64,000 nucleotides of DNA from Kolteria novifilia (lineage in GTDB: Bacteria > Planctomycetota > Planctomycetia > Kolteriales > Kolteriaceae): contig CP036279.1 in the NCBI GenBank assembly GCA_007748055.1, forward strand, positions 2,604,001 to 2,668,000, read 5' to 3'. The position numbers and the translations under genes are program-made. Of the stretch, positions 17,660-25,339 are shown piece after piece. The first letter of the stretch is position 1, and each line of letters begins with the position of its first letter. The notes beneath the pieces are model-generated. The model was given only the letters and a program-made list of their open reading frames with translations, did no database searches and was not told the origin of the DNA.

Positions 17660-18445
17660 ATGGACACGCTGGTCGACATGCACTGTCATCTCTACGCGGG
17701 TCTCGATGACGGACCGGCCAACGACGAGGAAGCGCTCGCGATGTGTCGCATCGCCTGGGAGGAAGGGACGCGACATGTCGCCGCCGTCGCTCACCAGAAC
17801 GAGCAATGGGAAGACGTGACCCCCGAGCGAATCCGCGAAGCGGCCGGCAGGCTCACGAAGCAACTTGCCGACGAGGGCATCGATCTGGAGATCTTTCCCT
17901 CGGCGGAGGTGATGCTTTGCCCCGACCTCGATGATCTCTTCGACAAGGGGCAACTCCTGACGATCGCGGACGCCGGCAAGTACTTGTTGATCGAGATGCC
18001 ACACAACCTCTTCATCGATCCGCGACCAGTCGGCCGGGTCCTCATCCCGTCGGGCGTGTCGATGATCTTGGCTCACGCGGAGCGCTATCCCGAACTCCTG
18101 AGGGAGCGGGGGTTGATTGAATCGCTGGTCGAGGACGGTTTCCTGATCCAGGTGAACGCCGGCAGCATCACCCGGCCGTCGAGTCCCGATGTCGAACGTG
18201 GCGTGAAGAGCTGGCTGAAACGCGGAATCGTCCACTTCCTCGGGAGTGATGGTCATTCGCCTCGCCAACGGGCCCCCCGGATGGCGGAGGCCCACCAGCG
18301 CATCGTCCGGCTCGTGGGCCATCGCATGGCCGAGCGGATTTGCCGCGAGAACGGTCTGGCGGTGCTGCACGGGCGGATGCTCAACGTCCCTCCGCCGGAA
18401 CCGGCGCCCACGGGCTGGTTGCGCCGCCTCTTTTCGAGTTCATGA
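17660..18445 (+). CDS. CpsB/YwqE-type PHP-domain phosphatase
   Basis: 261 residues. MHCHLYAGLDDGPAND near the N-terminus (metal ligands H8, H10), AVAHQNEQWED, ILAHAERYPELLRERG and FLGSDGHSPRQRAPRM are the signature blocks of the manganese-dependent CpsB/YwqE tyrosine phosphatases. These counteract polysaccharide-linked tyrosine kinases. The ATG at 17660 is chosen because of GGGAGGGCGAGG just before it; the frame extends upstream to 17546. Its last bases overlap the start of the K+ channel gene (ATGA). No matching kinase gene is adjacent, so its partner is unknown. Confidence 0.82.
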   Translation: MDTLVDMHCHLYAGLDDGPANDEEALAMCRIAWEEGTRHVAAVAHQNEQWEDVTPERIREAAGRLTKQLADEGIDLEIFPSAEVMLCPDLDDLFDKGQLLTIADAGKYLLIEMPHNLFIDPRPVGRVLIPSGVSMILAHAERYPELLRERGLIESLVEDGFLIQVNAGSITRPSSPDVERGVKSWLKRGIVHFLGSDGHSPRQRAPRMAEAHQRIVRLVGHRMAERICRENGLAVLHGRMLNVPPPEPAPTGWLRRLFSSS

Positions 18446-19236
18446 CGGAGGCGACCTTGAGCATCGCCGAGCTGCTGGACGAAAGCAAACGATCAGGCCG
18501 CATCTTCAACTTCTGCGCGATGGGGCTGATCGTCTTCGGGATGCTCCTCTACTGTGTCGAGTCGTACGGCCCAAGCTTGTCGCCTCGCGTCGAACGCACC
18601 GTCGATACGTTGACCTACGTCGTCATCGTCCTCTTCACCGTGGAGTATGTCTTGCGGCTCATCGCCGCGCGCGACAAGCGCGAGTACATCTTCAGCTACT
18701 CGGGCATGGTTGATCTGGCGTCCATTCTGCCCTTCTATCTCTCGGCGGGCGCGATCGACTCGGCGCCGGCGCGGGCACTGCGGCTCTTGTTGATCTTTCG
18801 TCTCTTCCGGCTGATGCGATTTAACCTCGCGATCAAGGACTTCGCGCGCGCCTTCGAGTCGATTCGCGAGGAACTCGTCCTCCTGCTCCTCGTCGTCGCG
18901 ATCATGATCTTCCTGTCGGCCGTCGGGATTCACTACTTCGAGAGCGAGGCCCAGCCCGACAAGTTTCAATCGATCTTTCATTGCATGTGGTGGTCGGTGG
19001 CGACCTTGACCACCGTCGGCTACGGTGACATGTATCCGGTGACGGTGGGCGGGAAGATCTTCACCGCTTTTGTTACCATCGCCGGGGTGGGAACCATCGC
19101 GGTCCCCTCCGGTCTGATCGCCTCGGCGCTGATGCGTCTTCCGTCCCAGCGGCGGACGTTGTCGCGGCGACCGTCGCGTGCCCACGGACACCGCCGACGC
19201 CGATGGTCGCCTCGTGGACGCACGCGCCCGAATTGA
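18442..19236 (+). CDS. Voltage-gated potassium channel
   Basis: 264 residues, six membrane segments as in Kv-type channels: S1 near residues 22-40, S2 58-74, S3 88-104, S4 108-128 with Arg at a few spaced positions (RALRLLLIFRLFRLMRF), S5 145-165, then the pore loop and S6. The selectivity filter TVGYGD is at residues 191-196. The C-terminus is a short Arg-rich tail (RRRWSPRGR) instead of a nucleotide-binding or RCK domain. The start overlaps the upstream stop, implying co-transcription with the PHP phosphatase. Confidence 0.9.
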   Translation: MTEATLSIAELLDESKRSGRIFNFCAMGLIVFGMLLYCVESYGPSLSPRVERTVDTLTYVVIVLFTVEYVLRLIAARDKREYIFSYSGMVDLASILPFYLSAGAIDSAPARALRLLLIFRLFRLMRFNLAIKDFARAFESIREELVLLLLVVAIMIFLSAVGIHYFESEAQPDKFQSIFHCMWWSVATLTTVGYGDMYPVTVGGKIFTAFVTIAGVGTIAVPSGLIASALMRLPSQRRTLSRRPSRAHGHRRRRWSPRGRTRPN

Positions 19237-19358
19237 CGCGAGTTCCACTGGCGGGACTCGACGAAGTTCGGCGGGCCGAAACGCGCGTATTGTCGTATCT
19301 CTAGGGGCGGACTTACAATGGGATAGCCGCGAAGCGGCTCGAGGAGAATGCCCTTTCG

Positions 19359-19904
19359 GTGGCGAACAACATGGTCGTAACCTACGTCAAACGCTACCGG
19401 ATGGAGATCGATCTCTCCGAACTCCCCCCCTTGATCGACTTGCCCGAAGGCTACTACTGGGTCGCGTGGCATCGGGCCATGCTGGACCATCATGCCCGCG
19501 TCAAGTTTCGCTGCTTCCACGACGAATTGGACGCCCGCATCTTTCCCTGCTTGGGCCAAGAGGATGGTTGTCAGCGGTTGATGCGCGAGATCTCCTCGCG
19601 CAAGGGCTTCATTCCCCAAGCGACTTGGCTTCTCGGCGATTCCGTCGGCTATGTTGGGACCGTGCAGGGGGTCGCCGACCGAACCGGCACCGGAATGATT
19701 CAGAACCTTGGCGTCGTGCCCGAGGCTCGTGGACGAGGTCTCGGCGCGGCGCTTCTCCTGAAGTCCTTGCACGGGTTTCGCAGTGTCAACTTGCGGATGG
19801 GAAGCCTCGAGGTGACCGCCGAGAATCGCGGCGCCTTGAGTCTCTACCGAAAGATCGGCTTTCGGCGATCGCGGACGCTCTACAAGGCCATTCAAGAGGG
19901 ATGA
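19359..19904 (+). CDS. GNAT family N-acetyltransferase
   Basis: 181 residues. The acetyl-CoA pocket reads IQNLGVVPEARGRGLGAALL, followed by VTAENRGALSLYRKIGF, the usual GNAT core. The N-terminal half (IDLPEGYYWVAWHRAMLDHH) is of the type that reads substrate and is not specific. The GTG at 19359 is preferred (GAGGAG 12 bases upstream); the ATG at 19371 is an alternative. It is followed by 89 bases with direct CTCACCAGT repeats, then the polyketide operon in the same direction, so a role in that pathway is possible but unproven. Confidence 0.8.
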   Translation: MANNMVVTYVKRYRMEIDLSELPPLIDLPEGYYWVAWHRAMLDHHARVKFRCFHDELDARIFPCLGQEDGCQRLMREISSRKGFIPQATWLLGDSVGYVGTVQGVADRTGTGMIQNLGVVPEARGRGLGAALLLKSLHGFRSVNLRMGSLEVTAENRGALSLYRKIGFRRSRTLYKAIQEG

Positions 19905-19993
19905 TCCCCGCCGGTCGTTGTGTCTCGACCTCTCACCAGTCTCACCAGTCTCACAAGCTCAATGTCTCAACTCATGCCATTGGGAGCCGACGG

Positions 19994-20707
19994 TTGCTTT
20001 TCCCCGATCTGAGCGCGCGTCATCTCGAACCGGAGATCATGGATCAAGCCGAGCTCGATCGCGGCGCCCATCGCCAAGCGCTCAAGGGACTGGCGCGACT
20101 CAACGCGGTCACCTCCAGCGCCCGGATTCTGTGGGGTCCGCTGCGGCGCTTCTGCGAGTCGCGACGCGGTTCGACCACGCGGGTGCTCGACATCGCGTGC
20201 GGCGGGGCGGACGTCACCGTTCGGCTCGCGACCTGGGCCCGTCGCCGGGGGTTCACGCTCGAGGTCGCCGGATGCGATCGCAGCCCGGTCGCCCTTGAGG
20301 AGGCGCGTGCGAACGCCGCTCGAGCCGACGTCGCGATGGAGCTCTTCCCGTTCGACTTGGACCACGATCCCATCCCATCGGGCTACGACGTCCTCACGGC
20401 CTCGCTCTTTCTCCACCATCTCGACGAAGAACGCTCGATCGCCCTGTTGCGAAACCTCGCTGGCGCCGCGGGTCATCTCGTGCTCGTGCACGACCTCGTC
20501 CGTGGTCCGCTCGGCTACGCGTTGGCCTATACCGGGTGCCATTTCCTGACCAGCAGCTACGTCGTCCGGACCGATGGCCCCCTTTCCGTGCGGGCCGCTT
20601 ATACAGTGAAAGAGGTCGAGCGATTGGCTCAGGCCGCTGGGATGGATGGTTGCCACGTTCACCGGCGTTGGTTGCAGCGACTCTTGCTGACATGGATGCG
20701 TCCTTGA
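19994..20707 (+). CDS. SAM-dependent methyltransferase of the type III polyketide operon
   Basis: 237 residues, class I methyltransferase: VLDIACGGADVTVRLA (SAM loop), VAGCDRSPVALEEAR and DVLTASLFLHHLDEERS. The start is taken at TTG 19994 because the family opening (LEPEIMDQAELDRGAHRQAL) begins here and GGGAG lies just before; the ATG at 20039 is the alternative. The 3' end overlaps the FAD oxidoreductase by 16 bases. The layout methyltransferase, oxidoreductase, type III PKS suggests O- or C-methylation of the polyketide product. Confidence 0.82.
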   Translation: MLFPDLSARHLEPEIMDQAELDRGAHRQALKGLARLNAVTSSARILWGPLRRFCESRRGSTTRVLDIACGGADVTVRLATWARRRGFTLEVAGCDRSPVALEEARANAARADVAMELFPFDLDHDPIPSGYDVLTASLFLHHLDEERSIALLRNLAGAAGHLVLVHDLVRGPLGYALAYTGCHFLTSSYVVRTDGPLSVRAAYTVKEVERLAQAAGMDGCHVHRRWLQRLLLTWMRP

Positions 20708-21867
20708 AGAAGCCGCGAACGATTGCTCGACGCGATGCCGACCGTGCTTGGGACGTTGTCGTCATCGGCGCGGGGCCGGCGGGAGCCGTCGCCGCCCACG
20801 AGGCCGCACGCCGGGGAGCGGAGGTACTTCTCGTCGACCGAAAGAGCTTTCCCAGACGGAAGGTCTGCGGCGGTTGTCTCAACGATGCCGCCGTCACCGC
20901 ATTGAGTGACATCGGGTTGTCGTCTTGGCTCGACACGCTCGGCGCACCGCGAACGCAGCGATTGGAGCTCGCGACGCGCGGGCGGCGCTTGGCGCTCGAC
21001 TTGCCGGGAATGGGGATCGCCGTCTCGCGCGAGCGACTCGACGAGATGCTTGTCGCGGCGGCGGCGGAGCAGGGGGCGTCCTTCCTTCCCGAGACACGCG
21101 CGTTGGTGGAAGGTATCGAGAAGGGCTATCGACGGGTCCGCCTCGAACAGGGTCACGAGGTGGTCGAGGTCGCGGCCCGAGTCGTGATCCTGGCAACGGG
21201 GTTGGGAAGCCGTCTCGCTGCCGGCGAGGAGACTCTCGACACGACCGTCGAGAGAAGGTCGCGTATCGGCCTCGGGGCCGCGATCGAGAGCTCCGAAGGC
21301 GACTACCCACCGGGCGCGATCTTCATGAATGTCGCCCACACCGGCTACGTCGGCGTGACACGACTGGAGGACGGGCGGATCAACGTCGCCGCCGCCCTCG
21401 ATGTGGAGCGGACGCGCCGCGAAGGAGCCGACGGCGCCATCGGTCGGATCCTGGACGAGGCCGGAGCGGCGCCGATCCGCGACTTGTCGTCTGCCGACTG
21501 GCAGGGGACGCCCTTGCTGACGCGACGAACGCGGCAATTGGCCGCCGAACGCCTCTTCGTGATCGGCGATGCCGCGGGGTACGTGGAGCCCTTCACCGGC
21601 GAGGGGATGGAGTGGGCGATTCGATCGGGCTTGGCGGTCGCGGAACCGGCGATCGAGACCGTGGGTGGTTGGCGACCGGAGCTAGAGCGTCGCTGGTCGC
21701 GGATCCACGCGCACGTCGTTACCGGACGACAATGGAAATGTCGGGTGCTGGCGACACTGCTGCGCCATCCCCGGATGATTGATGTTTCTCTTCGGATCCT
21801 TTCGGCGAGTCCAAGGATATCGAACGGCCTGGTGAACTGGATGGTGCCGAGGAGGGTGCGACCGTGA
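20692..21867 (+). CDS. FAD-dependent oxidoreductase, geranylgeranyl-reductase-like
   Basis: 391 residues. The N-terminal Rossmann fold is VVVIGAGPAGAVAAHEAARR, then VDRKSFPRRKVCGGCLN (the Cys-Gly-Gly pattern of geranylgeranyl-reductase/halogenase-type flavoproteins). The second FAD motif is LFVIGDAAGYVEPFTGEGMEW. No membrane helix. ATG at 20692, 16 bases inside the methyltransferase gene; the end overlaps the PKS start by four bases (GTGA). It is expected to oxidise or reduce the polyketide product or starter. The exact reaction cannot be read. Confidence 0.86.
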   Translation: MDASLKKPRTIARRDADRAWDVVVIGAGPAGAVAAHEAARRGAEVLLVDRKSFPRRKVCGGCLNDAAVTALSDIGLSSWLDTLGAPRTQRLELATRGRRLALDLPGMGIAVSRERLDEMLVAAAAEQGASFLPETRALVEGIEKGYRRVRLEQGHEVVEVAARVVILATGLGSRLAAGEETLDTTVERRSRIGLGAAIESSEGDYPPGAIFMNVAHTGYVGVTRLEDGRINVAAALDVERTRREGADGAIGRILDEAGAAPIRDLSSADWQGTPLLTRRTRQLAAERLFVIGDAAGYVEPFTGEGMEWAIRSGLAVAEPAIETVGGWRPELERRWSRIHAHVVTGRQWKCRVLATLLRHPRMIDVSLRILSASPRISNGLVNWMVPRRVRP

Positions 21868-22955
21868 CGATGGGAGTTTCGCTCGAAGGGCTGGCGACAT
21901 CGTTGCCGCGACACGGGATCGAGCAATCCGACGCCGTGGAATTCGCCAACGCGCTATGTTGCGAGAACGAGGAGCAAACTCGGCTGCTCGCCGCGCTCTA
22001 TCGGCGAAGCGGGGTCGGGCATCGACACAGTGTCTTGCTCGAAGCGTCCGAAGGGGAACGCCGGCAGCAGTTCTTCGAACCGGCTCAGTCCCCGGGCGAC
22101 CGTGGCCCCTCGACCGCCGAACGGATGGCTCGCTACGAGGAGGAGGCTCCTCGGCTCGCCCTCGACGCCGCTCGGAAGACGCTCGCCGAGTCGGGGACGT
22201 TGCCCGAGGAAATCACTCACCTGGTGACGGTTTCCTGTAGCGGGTTCTCCGCGCCGGGAGTCGACATTCAGTTGATCAAGGAACTCGAACTACGACGCGA
22301 TGTCGGCAGGGTCCACGTCGGGTTCATGGGGTGCCATGGCGTCATCAATGGATTGCGCGTCGCGGAATCACTCGTGCGGGGTGGCGGGGCCCGGGTGCTC
22401 GGCTGCGCGGTCGAGCTGTGCAGTTTGCATTTTCGCTATGGATGGGAGCCCGACATGGCGGTCGCGAACGCGCTGTTCGCCGATGGTGCGGGAACCTTCC
22501 TCGCGCGGCCGCGGCCCCAGCGGCGAGAGCGAGGCTTCATGATTCGCGGCACGGGGTCCTGCTTGATCCCCGGGTCCGAGGACTGCATGAGCTGGCGGAT
22601 CGGCGACCACGGGTTCGAAATGACCCTTTCGGCGCGCGTCCCGGAGTTGATCGAGACCCATCTGGAGCCATGGCTCACGACATGGCTCGAGGGCTATGGA
22701 ATGGGACTTGACGACATTCGGGCGTGGGCGGTCCATCCGGGGGGCCCGCGCGTTCTTCGTTCGGTGACGCGAGCGTTGCGGCTCGAGGACCAGGCTCTCG
22801 AGGCCTCACGTGGCGTGCTCGCCGAACTCGGGAACATGTCGTCGCCGACAATCCTCTTTATTCTCGACCGGCTTCGTCAAACCGAAGTCCCGAGACCGTG
22901 CATCGCGATGGCCTTTGGGCCGGGACTGGTCGTCGAAACGGCCCTGCTCGTCTGA
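21864..22955 (+). CDS. Type III polyketide synthase (chalcone/stilbene synthase family)
   Basis: Iterative homodimeric ketosynthase that condenses a CoA starter with malonyl-CoA units. 363 residues, typical length. The catalytic triad is visible: C157 in GFMGCHG, H291 in WAVHPGGPRVL and N324 in NMSSPTILF. VSCSGFSAPGVD and MAFGPGLVVE are further family blocks. A GTG start at 21864 overlaps the preceding stop; the ATG at 21870 is an alternative. With the two upstream overlapping genes it forms a three-gene biosynthetic operon. Product unknown: alkylresorcinol, pyrone or similar are options. Confidence 0.93.
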   Translation: MTMGVSLEGLATSLPRHGIEQSDAVEFANALCCENEEQTRLLAALYRRSGVGHRHSVLLEASEGERRQQFFEPAQSPGDRGPSTAERMARYEEEAPRLALDAARKTLAESGTLPEEITHLVTVSCSGFSAPGVDIQLIKELELRRDVGRVHVGFMGCHGVINGLRVAESLVRGGGARVLGCAVELCSLHFRYGWEPDMAVANALFADGAGTFLARPRPQRRERGFMIRGTGSCLIPGSEDCMSWRIGDHGFEMTLSARVPELIETHLEPWLTTWLEGYGMGLDDIRAWAVHPGGPRVLRSVTRALRLEDQALEASRGVLAELGNMSSPTILFILDRLRQTEVPRPCIAMAFGPGLVVETALLV

Positions 22956-23019
22956 TAGGATCGTTGGCGACCGGCCGACGTCGCGAAACGTCCGCTTGGA
23001 CCAACACGCTCCAGGGGCG

Positions 23020-23041
23020 ATGCCCACGAGAGCGTGGGCAT
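23020..23041. repeat. Palindromic repeat ATGCCCACG / CGTGGGCAT
   Basis: Perfect 9-bp arms around AGAG, between the PKS operon and the convergent protoglobin gene. Same type as those at 40875, 15684 and 26229. It may also end the transcript. Confidence 0.6.
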
Positions 23042-23139
23042 GCGTGTGATGCCTGTCGTTCGGTGGCCAAGCTTGGTCTCCGCAATGCCGTCGTCGCGAA
23101 TGTACCCATTGGGGTAGAAACCACGGCGCTACTTCGTCC

Positions 23140-23733
23140 TCAAACGGCGACCGGCGCCTCTTGCTCGGCGTAGTGACGATTGATCAAATCGTTCTGGAGC
23201 CACAAGAGCTTGGAGACCGCACGCACCATCCGTTGCTTTCTCTCGATGTCGAGATCGAGTCCAAAGAGCGTCGCGATGAGCGCATCGGAGACAAAGCCGA
23301 GCAGGGCGTTCATCTGCACGAGGGGGACTTGCAAACTGGCGCGGCCGCCCTTGATGGTGTGCATCCTGCCCACGTTGTCGAGGTAGGTGACCATCTTGGA
23401 GTCATAGGGCCGGGTGACCAGGGCGGCGAGGTAGGTGCCGAGGTGCTGCTTGCGAAACGAAATGACGTCGTCGTCGAGCGACAGCGAGGCGACACCCTCG
23501 GGCAACGGGCCGTCGTAGCCGTGCTGGGCCACGGCGAAGTGGCGCTTGGTCGCATCGTACTCGAACAGCTTGTCGTAGACGGCGTCAACGAGAGCGGGAA
23601 CGGCTGGGGCGAGGTATTGGGCGAGCTCATGAAGGCAATCGACGTCGTCTTCGGAGAAGCCCATGAATTCGGAGAGGTAGTCGTAGCGGTACTCGAGGTC
23701 GGTGTTGAGCCGTTGTTCGTCAATGTGTCGCAC
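23140..23733 (-). CDS. Protoglobin family protein
   Basis: 197 residues of the protoglobin (globin-sensor-like) family: YRYDYLSEFMGFSEDD, YDKLFEYDATKRHF, FRKQHLGTYLAALVTRPYD, and C-terminal helices VSKLLWLQNDLINRHY. Binds haem, and through it O2, CO or NO. There is no attached output domain, so a sensor or detoxification role is open. The GTG at 23733 follows AAGGAGGCG at ideal distance. The open frame continues upstream only because the family 1 element at 23772 is open in the same frame. It is divergent from an Rrf2-type regulator, which fits control by a redox or NO signal. Confidence 0.82.
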   Translation of the reverse strand: MRHIDEQRLNTDLEYRYDYLSEFMGFSEDDVDCLHELAQYLAPAVPALVDAVYDKLFEYDATKRHFAVAQHGYDGPLPEGVASLSLDDDVISFRKQHLGTYLAALVTRPYDSKMVTYLDNVGRMHTIKGGRASLQVPLVQMNALLGFVSDALIATLFGLDLDIERKQRMVRAVSKLLWLQNDLINRHYAEQEAPVAV

Positions 23734-23771
23734 GGGGAAGCGCCTCCTTGGCGAAAGAGGAAGAAGACTCC

Positions 23772-23936
23772 TAGCAACCCGTTGATCTATTCGCTGCCGG
23801 CTCCGGACGGCCCTTTTGACCAAAGTCCGCGTCGAGGAAACGCGACGAATCGACGGACTCGTCTGCGTTTCTTCTCCTTGATCTTGGCCAACATGGCTCG
23901 TTCTCGTCTTGGCCCGCTTAAATCAACGGACTGCTA
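23772..23936. repeat. Family 1 inverted-repeat element, full copy (165 bp)
   Basis: Starts TAGCAACCCGTTGATC and ends AATCAACGGACTGCTA. The interior carries GACGGCCCTTTTGACCAA, GACGAATCGACGGACTCGTC and CTTGATCTTGGCCAACATGG, shared with 54462-54626 and, inverted, 57293-57457. It lies 38 bases upstream of the protoglobin start. It encodes no protein of its own. Confidence 0.88.
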
Positions 23937-23945
23937 TCGCAGCTT

Positions 23946-23963
23946 GACAGCCCCACGGCTGTC
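23946..23963. promoter_or_regulatory. Hairpin GACAGCC / GGCTGTC
   Basis: Perfect 7-bp arms around CCAC in the protoglobin/Rrf2 divergent region, five bases before the larger palindrome. Confidence 0.35.
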
Positions 23964-23968
23964 GCGGA

Positions 23969-23990
23969 AATTGGATGTACGCATCCAATT
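23969..23990. promoter_or_regulatory. Candidate Rrf2-type operator palindrome
   Basis: AATTGGATG and CATCCAATT, perfect 9-bp arms around TACG, about 160 bases before the Rrf2 gene. The GATG..CATC core recalls sites bound by NsrR-type Rrf2 proteins. It is a plausible operator for autoregulation; inference only. Confidence 0.5.
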
Positions 23991-24147
23991 ACAAGAGCTT
24001 ACCGCAATTGAATAGGATGTCAATGTCCACTTGGACGATCGGTCGCGGAAGGGATCTCGAGGCGAGGTTGTCGAGAACTCCCATGGGGTGAAGGCCGAGG
24101 CGATGACGCCGGTCACGTGGCAAGGACGAGACAAGAGGTTTCCCTGA

Positions 24148-24615
24148 ATGTTCTCTCAAACCGTTGAGTACGCGCTGCGGGTTGTCGTCCACCTGGCGGG
24201 ACACGCCCCCGAAGCGCAGACCACCGATCAGATCGCCAAGACGACGCGCGTTCCCCGCGCCTATCTCTCCAAGGTCGTCCAGTCGCTCAGGCGCGGCGGG
24301 GTCGTGCGCTCGCAGCGAGGCAGCGGTGGTGGGGTCACGCTCATCAAGTCTCCCGAGGAGTTGACCATCCTCGATGTCGTCAACGCCGTTGAGCCGATCC
24401 AACGGATCAACGAGTGTCCGCTCGGACTCGCTTCCCACGGCGTCCACCTCTGTCCTCTGCATGCGCGCTTGGACAAGGCGCTCGAGCATGTCGAGCAGGC
24501 GTTCGCGAAAACGACGCTCGCGGAAGTCTTGTCCGAGCCGACGACGAGTATTCCCCTTTGCGACACGCCTGGGACCGACGTCATCTCCACGATCGTGGAG
24601 CGGAAGGAGGAGTGA
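24148..24615 (+). CDS. Rrf2 family transcriptional regulator (NsrR-like)
   Basis: 155 residues. The N-terminal winged helix-turn-helix starts MFSQTVEYALRVVVHLA, with TTDQIAKTTRVPRAYLSKVV as the recognition region and RSQRGSGGG as the wing. Cysteines C90 and C102 lie at the spacing of the outer two cluster ligands of NsrR (C90..C102), but the middle Cys is absent. C138 could be a third ligand. It may hold an Fe-S cluster that senses NO or redox state. It is divergent from the protoglobin across two palindromes. The ribosome site is weak (AAGAGG). Confidence 0.83.
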   Translation: MFSQTVEYALRVVVHLAGHAPEAQTTDQIAKTTRVPRAYLSKVVQSLRRGGVVRSQRGSGGGVTLIKSPEELTILDVVNAVEPIQRINECPLGLASHGVHLCPLHARLDKALEHVEQAFAKTTLAEVLSEPTTSIPLCDTPGTDVISTIVERKEE

Positions 24616-25339
24616 GTCGAACGAACGGCTTGTCGATCCATTCGCCGTCGGCCACGACCGATCCTCTCGATCCGATGACGTCAACGGCCTGCCAACGACA
24701 AACGGCCCTGGCTCCGGTTGCTCGGCACGGCGCCTCGCGCTTGATGATGGGCGTTCGCGCGACAGGGTCTTACACGTGGAGAAGACAGTACCAACGCGTT
24801 TCTTAGCGCGAAAGAATCATCGCGGAAGTGCATGATCTTAATCGTGCAGGTGGTGGTCGTGGCGTGTTAGCTCTGTTTTCGGCGGGAAAGCATCGTGATG
24901 GGCAAGGAGTTCCCTTGTGGTGTTCGTCCCGAGGCATTACAGTGATAGTTGCCGCCTCGAAGGGTAAGAAATCTCTTAGAGAGGATTGCCAAGCCCGCCT
25001 GATTCGTACGCGTTTCGCATGAAATTCGGCCTGCTGCCCTCGGAAGGTCGATCGTCTTCTCGGTGCGATGGTCGCCAAGCGTTCGAGATTTCCCTTGCCA
25101 TGCCGCCATAAGAGGTCTCCGCGGCGGGCACGTTTTCTTACTTCGTTGCGTCTCGCGAAAGTCGCTTCAAGCCGTCGCGATGCCAAGTGTTCTTTCCCGA
25201 GAAGGATGGAAAGTAAGCGCGGACGAGATTCCGGCGAGTGAATCGCAGATCACTACGAGTGATGGCTCGCTGTCACGTCGAGCCTACCGGCCGCATCTTC
25301 AAACGAATGCGTCGGTAGGGTTCTGCCATTCATCGAGAG
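24616..25339. other. Gene-free stretch of 724 bases
   Basis: No supported gene, RNA or repeat seen. Somewhat less GC-rich around 24880-25030. Short open frames on both strands have no ribosome sites or protein-like character. Confidence 0.45.

Noticed and set aside
15992-18370. Antisense open frame of 792 codons
   Set aside because: Lies opposite fhcA and the PHP phosphatase, both with clear family motifs. It is a by-product of high GC at third codon positions.
24803-25186. 127-codon minus-strand frame
   Set aside because: Arg-rich with no hydrophobic core or motif; overlapping frames on both strands are equally long.
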